A stretch of DNA of 64,000 nucleotides, from positions 50,264,787 to 50,328,786 of the forward strand of contig CM073500.1 of the NCBI GenBank assembly GCA_037074585.1. Reading direction: 5' to 3'. The stretch's first letter is position 1; the number at the start of each line of letters is the position of its first letter. The translations under genes were made by a program, and so were the position numbers. Of the stretch, positions 58,262-64,000 are shown one piece after another. This stretch comes from Biancaea sappan (taxonomy: Eukaryota > Streptophyta > Magnoliopsida > Fabales > Fabaceae). Below the pieces are notes generated by a model. The model searched no databases. It saw nothing but the letters and a program-made list of their open reading frames with translations, and was not told where the DNA came from.

Positions 58262-61200
58262 TGAGAAATGGATATGCTAATTAATTTTGTCAGTTATGAG
58301 GTTGATTTAGCGTTAGTACCTAATGATACATGGTGGGTAGATTTAGATGCAACTACTCACATAAGTGTATTAATGCATGATTGCATAAGCAGCCGAAAGC
58401 CACTTGATACTGAAAGATTCATCTATATGGAGAATGGCGAAAGAGCAACTCTTAAGGTTATTGGTCACTTTAGATTATCTTTAGAGAACAGATAAACTTT
58501 GGATTTAGAGAATACTTTTACTATACCATCATTTAGACAGAACTTAATTTCAGTTTCATATTTGGACAAATTTGGGTATAATTGTTCATTTGGGAATGAA
58601 ATTTTCAGTATCTGTTTAAATTCAAAATTGATTGGTACTGATTTTTTAATTGATAATTTATACCGTTTAAATTATATGAAATCCAATGGCTCTAAGATTA
58701 TGCATACTGTGAATTATGATACTAAACATAGGTTATGTGATGAAAATTCTGCTAAATTATGGCATAAGCGTTTGGGGTATATCTCTAAACAGAGAATGTA
58801 AAGACTTATGTCAGATGACATTTTACAAATATCTAATATTGATGATATGGATATTTGTCTAGAGTGCATTAAGGATTAACTAACAAATGTTAAGAGAATA
58901 TGTACATCTAAAGCTAGTGAAACCTTAAAAGTAATACATACAGACAATTGTGGTCCATTCCCTACATCTTCTTGGAATGGACAACAATAATTTATTAACT
59001 TCATTGATAACTACTCTAGATATAATTATATGTACCCAATTCATAAGAAGTCTCAAGCACTAGATGTGTTTAAGAAAATCAAGGCTATCATATCTGACCG
59101 TGGTGGTGAATTTTATGATAAATATGATAGATCAGGCGAACAATGTCCAGGGTCTTTCGCCAAATATTTGGCTGAGTGTGGGATTATACCTCAGTACACC
59201 ATGTCAGGGACTCCTAGTCAAAATGGTGTAGCTGAGAAGCATAACTGCACTCTTAAGGATATAGTAAGAAATATAATTAGTTATTCTTCTTTATTATAAC
59301 CACTTTGGGAAGAGGCATTAAAGATTGCAGTTTGTATCCTTAACAGGGTACAAAGTAAAGCAGTGTTAAAAATCTCTTATGAGTTATTAACATGTAAGAA
59401 ACTTGTTATAAGACACTTGCATGTCTGTGGTTGTCCAACTGAAGCTAGGCCTTATAAGCCTAATGAGAGGAAGCTAGACTCAAGAACAATAAACTGTTAT
59501 TTTTGTGGGGTATCCTGAAAGGTCAAAGAGTTTTAAGTTTTATGACCCTTCTATGAGGTCCTTTTTTACATTAGGAATGCCAAATTCATTGAGGATGTTG
59601 ATTACAATGAGAGTGATTAAATGAGGGATATTGTGTTTGAGAATGAGTATGTTAATATTCCTACTACAATCATGGGTATACTAGATCAGGCAATTTTACC
59701 TAAAATAGCTGAACTTATGAATTTGGGTGAACTTGAAAACACAATTGAAGGAAAAATTACCCTAGTTAGGACCAAGAGATTCAATCTCCTGAAAATGAAG
59801 AACCTCAACAACCTCAGTATAAAGTGCCATTGTAGAGATCCACTAGATAGAGGAAAAGTGTAATATCAAATGATATGTCGTTTATTTGCAAGAATATGAG
59901 TTTGACATAGGCAAGCAAGATGATACAGTCACTTGCAGAGACGTTATGTCATCTAGTAACTCAAACAAGTGGATCGAGACCATAAGAGATGAGATCAAAT
60001 CTATGGCTGAAAACAAGGTATAAGATGTAGTAAAGTTACCATATGGGTCCAAACCGATTGGTTGTAAATGAGTGTTTAAAACCAATCGGCACTCGAGTAG
60101 TAATATCGAAAGATATAAGACATGTCTCGTGGCCAAAAGTCATACTTAGAAAGAGGGCATTGACTTTAAGGAAACATTCTCTCTAGTTTCATCGAAGGAT
60201 TCCTTTATAGTCATAATGACACTTGTAGCTCATTACAATCTGGAGCTACATTAAATAGATGTGAAAACAATGTTTGTCAATTGAGACATTGAAGAAACAA
60301 TATACATGGTATAGCTGAAAAACTTTAAATATAAAGATTCAAAGCACCTAGTATATAAACTAAAAAAGTCTATTTATGGTCTTAAGAAGGCATCTCAGCA
60401 GTATTACCAAAAGTTTGATGAAGTGATTTCATCTTTTAGATTACGGGAGAATCCAATTGACCAGTGCATATACCTCAAGATGAGTGAGAGCAAGTTTTTT
60501 ATACTAGTTTTATATATTGATGACATTTTGTTAGCTAGTAATGATATGTCTTTCTTGTGTAAAACTAAGCCCTTTTTTTTGAGCAAATTCAAAATGAAAG
60601 ATCTTGATGAGACATCTTTTGTTTTCGGGATTCAGATTCATAAGGATCGTACCAGACATACTTGGGGATTATCGTAGAAAGCATACATTGAAAAAGTCTT
60701 TAGTTGTTTTGGCATGCAGAATTGTGCACTTGGTGACACATTAGTAGCCAAAGACAACATATTTAGCTTGCTTCAATGTTCTAAATTAGATATAGAGATG
60801 AGGGAGATGCAGAACATCTCATATGTCTTAGTTGTGGGAAGTCTCATGTATGCAGATATATGTATGTGTCCGGATTTAGCGTACATTGTAGGAATGTAGG
60901 GCAAATACCAAAGTAATTCAAGTGCGGTTCACTGGAAGGTAGCTAAGCAGTTTATGAGACATTTTCAAAAGATGAAGGACTACATACTTACCTATCAGAG
61001 ATCGGATCGACTTGAGGTTATGGGTTACTTCGATGCTGATTTTGCTAAATGCATAGATACGAGAAGATCTACATCAGGCTACATCTTCATGCTGGCTGAG
61101 GAATCTATATTCTGAAAAAGTGTCAAACAGACATTTGTAGCTTTTTCAACCATAGAGGCTAAGTTTATAGCTTGCTATGAGGAATCCAACTAGGCGGTTT

Positions 61201-61500
61201 GGTTGAAGAAATTTATCACAGCTTTACATATAGTTATGGGCATTAAGAGGCCTTTGAAAATGTACTATAATAGTAGAGTCACTGAGTTGTATTATAAGAA
61301 CAACTAGAGTTCGTCAAAGTTTAAACACATAGACATTAATTTTCTAGTTGTGAATGAGAGAGTTCAGAATCTCATTGTATCTATAGTTCATATTAATAAA
61401 AATGCTATGATTGCAGATCTGCTGACTAAAGGCTTACCACCTAGAGTGTTTCATGAACATGTGGCTCGTATTAGTGTGGTGAAACATTTAGATGATTGAA
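58262..61500 (+). pseudogene. Decayed Ty1/copia pol (protease to RNase H)
   Basis: Plus-strand pieces in copia order. A protease-like start (TWWVDLDATTHIS near 58330) has DLD at the expected DSG site. The gag-pre-integrase domain follows (AKLWHKRLGYISKQRM, to 58798). The integrase core has IHTDNCGPF (58935), SDRGGEF (59093) and GTPSQNGVAEKHN (59208). RT includes YKLKKSIYGLKKASQQYYQK and the catalytic YIDDILLAS at about 60513-60540. RNase H has GYFDADFAK and STIEAKFIA, and the frame ends ADLLTKGLPPRVF near 61440. More than a dozen stops and several frameshifts break it. Several stops sit where the family usually has Gln or Trp. No LTRs were identified; gag is missing or beyond recognition. Inactive. 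Confidence 0.88.
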
Positions 61501-61581
61501 TCTGTATTTAGTCTGTTATATCCTACATACAGTTTTGTTGGATATCCATTTGTGAACATTTTAATATATGAGTTTATATTA

Positions 61582-61583
<2 letters not shown>

Positions 61584-61640
<57 letters not shown>
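61584..61640. repeat. (TA)n microsatellite
   Basis: About 28 TA units just after the copia relic. Confidence 0.95.
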
Positions 61641-61644
<4 letters not shown>

Positions 61645-61927
61645 GTGTATTAAGTACTCTAAACATAAGTGATTGCTTTCTCTTACGGTTTAGCATAAAA
61701 TTGAGAAAGTGCAGGAATTAATTGGAAATAAGTATGAATAAAGATCGTATATATGTAATTTTCATGCTACACATTCAAAGTAAATCTATATTGTTAACTG
61801 TATTAGCATTGTGATTACTATTAGGTATAGTTTCAATATTATTAGTTACGAAAGCCTCTTTGATTCTGTGCTAATGGACCAAATTGTTGTAATATATCTG
61901 ATCAAATAGCAGGTTGTGCACACTAAG

Positions 61928-64000
61928 TGTAATATCCTTCAAAAAATATTATTATTATGTTACTATTCACATATACGACACTATTCATGTATATAATATT
62001 ATTTACAAATATGACACTATTCACGTATACAATCATTATGTTGAGTACTAAATGTGGATTGGAATATAAGGACACTAGAAAGAAATTGGAGGAAAAATAA
62101 CGTTTTATATGAGAGAATCTCGTTATAAACTAAAATGAAAAGAAGCTTAAAATTTTATAAAAAAGGATAATTTTTCCTTTAAGTTCCTAATAGTAACTAT
62201 ATTTAGCCGCAACCCTCATGAAAAATATTTGCGTGCAATAAAATGATTATTTTGTTAGTGCATAATAAACTGAATTATTAAAGTGCATAATAAATTAAAT
62301 ATTTTATTAGTATATAGTAAAATAATTATTTTATTAGTGCATGATGTCAAATAGTGTCCTAGACTTTTATCATAAATAGACATTTCCATTTTCACTTCTA
62401 AATTCACACATTTAGCTTCTCTTCCTTCCTCTCTTTAAATTTCTCTTGTTTCGGTGTTAGTCTCTGAAATTTTAGGTCTTTCCTTTTCAGCTTAGATCTG
62501 AGGTGATGATACTATACTCTTTTAAATTCTTACAATTATTTAGAGGTTAAATTCTTAGTATACTCCATAGTTGCGGCCCTAGCTGATCTTCCACATCATA
62601 AAACAATTATCCTTGATTGCTTGAAAATTATCCTTAATTATTGGTTGCTAGAGTAAAGTATAAAACTGTGAAGAATACATGTTTAGAAAATGTTTTAGTT
62701 AAGGAAATACTTGGTACTTAAGAATGTCTTGATGTACTCTTTTACAGCTTGTATTCACTATTTTTCGGTATGAATAATAATTATGAATAGTAACCATATG
62801 AATAGTAATTATATCCTGTAAGTATGAATAATATATGTACATATAAATAATATTTATACATATTTTTGAATAGTACTTATACTATTTTTAAATAGTAAAC
62901 ATACAGACAAATAATGTATGTTTGTATCCATGACACAAACAAACCTAACACAATCTCTCTAACTTGAAATCCACCAATGTGTTGTTCTTCGTAGCAATTA
63001 AGAAAAGTGATTTTTGTACGAAATTCAAATAAGTGGACGTATTCTTAATAATAGAATCATAGCATGATCCATCATGTTAGTGAAATCGGGTTGAAATCTT
63101 GAATTTCACTAGTTAAAGGTAACAACAGATATTAGTGATAACCCGATGTTGTTATTTTCAAATATTAAGGAAAAATGCATAAACAGTTCATAGATGAAAT
63201 CAATATACTTACAATTGATTTTACTTGTATTCATGATAAATTATGATGTGCGCCGTTAAGGCCCTGAATGTAATTTTCGATAGTATCCCCCATTTGTGGT
63301 GAGCAAGATTGAAATCTTTTAACTCGATAAATGATAAGGAAGACATAATTCCTTACAGTAGGATAAAAACTATGGTAGCCCAGGTGCTTTGTTAAACATG
63401 TGAAGCGCCCTACTAGTGAAACGGAATAATATGTAGCATCATTAAGGTATTAAGAGGACATGAGGTTGAGCAAATACGTCTTGGGGTGGTTCAGCCTCAA
63501 GTGATAAGTATTATGATGATCGATTTTGTATTTTGTTCTTAATAATAAGTTTATCATATATTCACTGAGTTATCGCCATAACTTACCATCATATTTTCTC
63601 ATTTTTTAGATTCAGTTGTAGATAGAAACTCCCTCTAGAGGAGTAGCAGGGTGTTCTGTACGAATAAAGAATCTTTCCATTGCTAGGTAGGTTCAATAAT
63701 CTTGTGTCTGAATTAGAGGTTCTGTGGTCATTGGGACTCCTAGAATATTATTTTGGATATTTCGATAATTTCATATAACTATATTTAGATTTAATAAACT
63801 GTATGAGGATGATGTTATTATGACTGTTTGCCTGTACCTTTATAACAATATGAAATTAAGTTATGTTTTTAACAAAATTTCCATATGTTGTAAATAGATG
63901 TGAATTTAAAATAAATTTATAGATTATACGTTTCTATATAATTGAATTTTGCAAAAAAGGTATGAACAATAAGAGGCTTACAGTGACATCGCTATGCCGA
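61928..64000 (+). repeat. Diverged LTR related to family B, cut by window end
   Basis: Begins TGTAATATCC and aligns in order with the family B LTR. Shared segments: CACTTCTAAATTCACACA (62393), TAGTTGCGGCCCTAGCTGATC (62568), GAATACATGTTTAG (62674) and GAGGCTTACAGTGA (63970). That last one lies about 60 bp from the 3' end of the family B LTR, so the LTR should end just outside the window. A TATA-like ATCATAAATAGAC lies at about 62369. Arrays of (T)ATGAATAGTA words lie at about 61955-62035 and 62757-62895. Whether it is solo or the 5' LTR of an element cannot be seen. The five bases before it are CTAAG. Confidence 0.85.

Noticed and set aside
1..64000. A wholly new multi-gene system
   Set aside because: Apart from UGD and the beta-glucosidase, I found no coding regions outside known retrotransposon families; the novelty here is in noncoding retrotransposon structure.

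Overview
The window is nuclear DNA from a dicot plant. The grounds are: strong AT-richness with many (TA)n tracts; Ty3/gypsy chromovirus and Ty1/copia retrotransposons primed by initiator tRNA-Met; many short palindromic DNA transposons; and two plant genes, an intronless-CDS UDP-glucose 6-dehydrogenase and a 13-exon family 1 beta-glucosidase. I cannot name the species. There are no CRISPR arrays, operons or rRNA genes, and no convincing tRNA gene.

Layout. 1-6204: a minus-strand chromovirus (family A) cut by the window edge, with one in-frame stop in gag. 6548-9683: an old palindromic transposon split by a decayed copia fragment. 11390-13960: the UGD gene (minus) with a 5'-UTR intron. 14180-18058: repeat-rich spacer. 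18059-27230: a complete, young chromovirus (family B) with near-identical LTRs, an exact 5-bp target duplication and an intact 1584-residue gag-pol. 27280-32100: MITE-like palindromes and an older DNA-transposon-like unit containing a family A solo LTR. 32100-43230: AT-rich spacer with a second family A solo LTR and several small repeats. 43233-54447: the beta-glucosidase gene (minus); its exons join into one uninterrupted 505-codon frame, and its introns are loaded with small transposons and microsatellites. 54648-58260: more palindromic MITEs and spacer. 58262-61500: a decayed plus-strand copia pol. 61928-64000: a diverged LTR related to family B, cut by the window end.

How it fits together. 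Only UGD (nucleotide-sugar synthesis for cell-wall polysaccharides) and the beta-glucosidase (hydrolysis of beta-glucosides in a secretory compartment) look like host genes. Nearly everything else is transposon-derived. The most notable signals are in the retrotransposons. A hairpin just 3' of the primer-binding site has a compensatory base-pair change between the two families and a self-complementary six-base loop in each, as in retroviral dimerisation (kissing-loop) elements. The LTRs also share a layout of splice-donor-like site, short tandem array, second donor and acceptor, kept across three diverged LTR groups.
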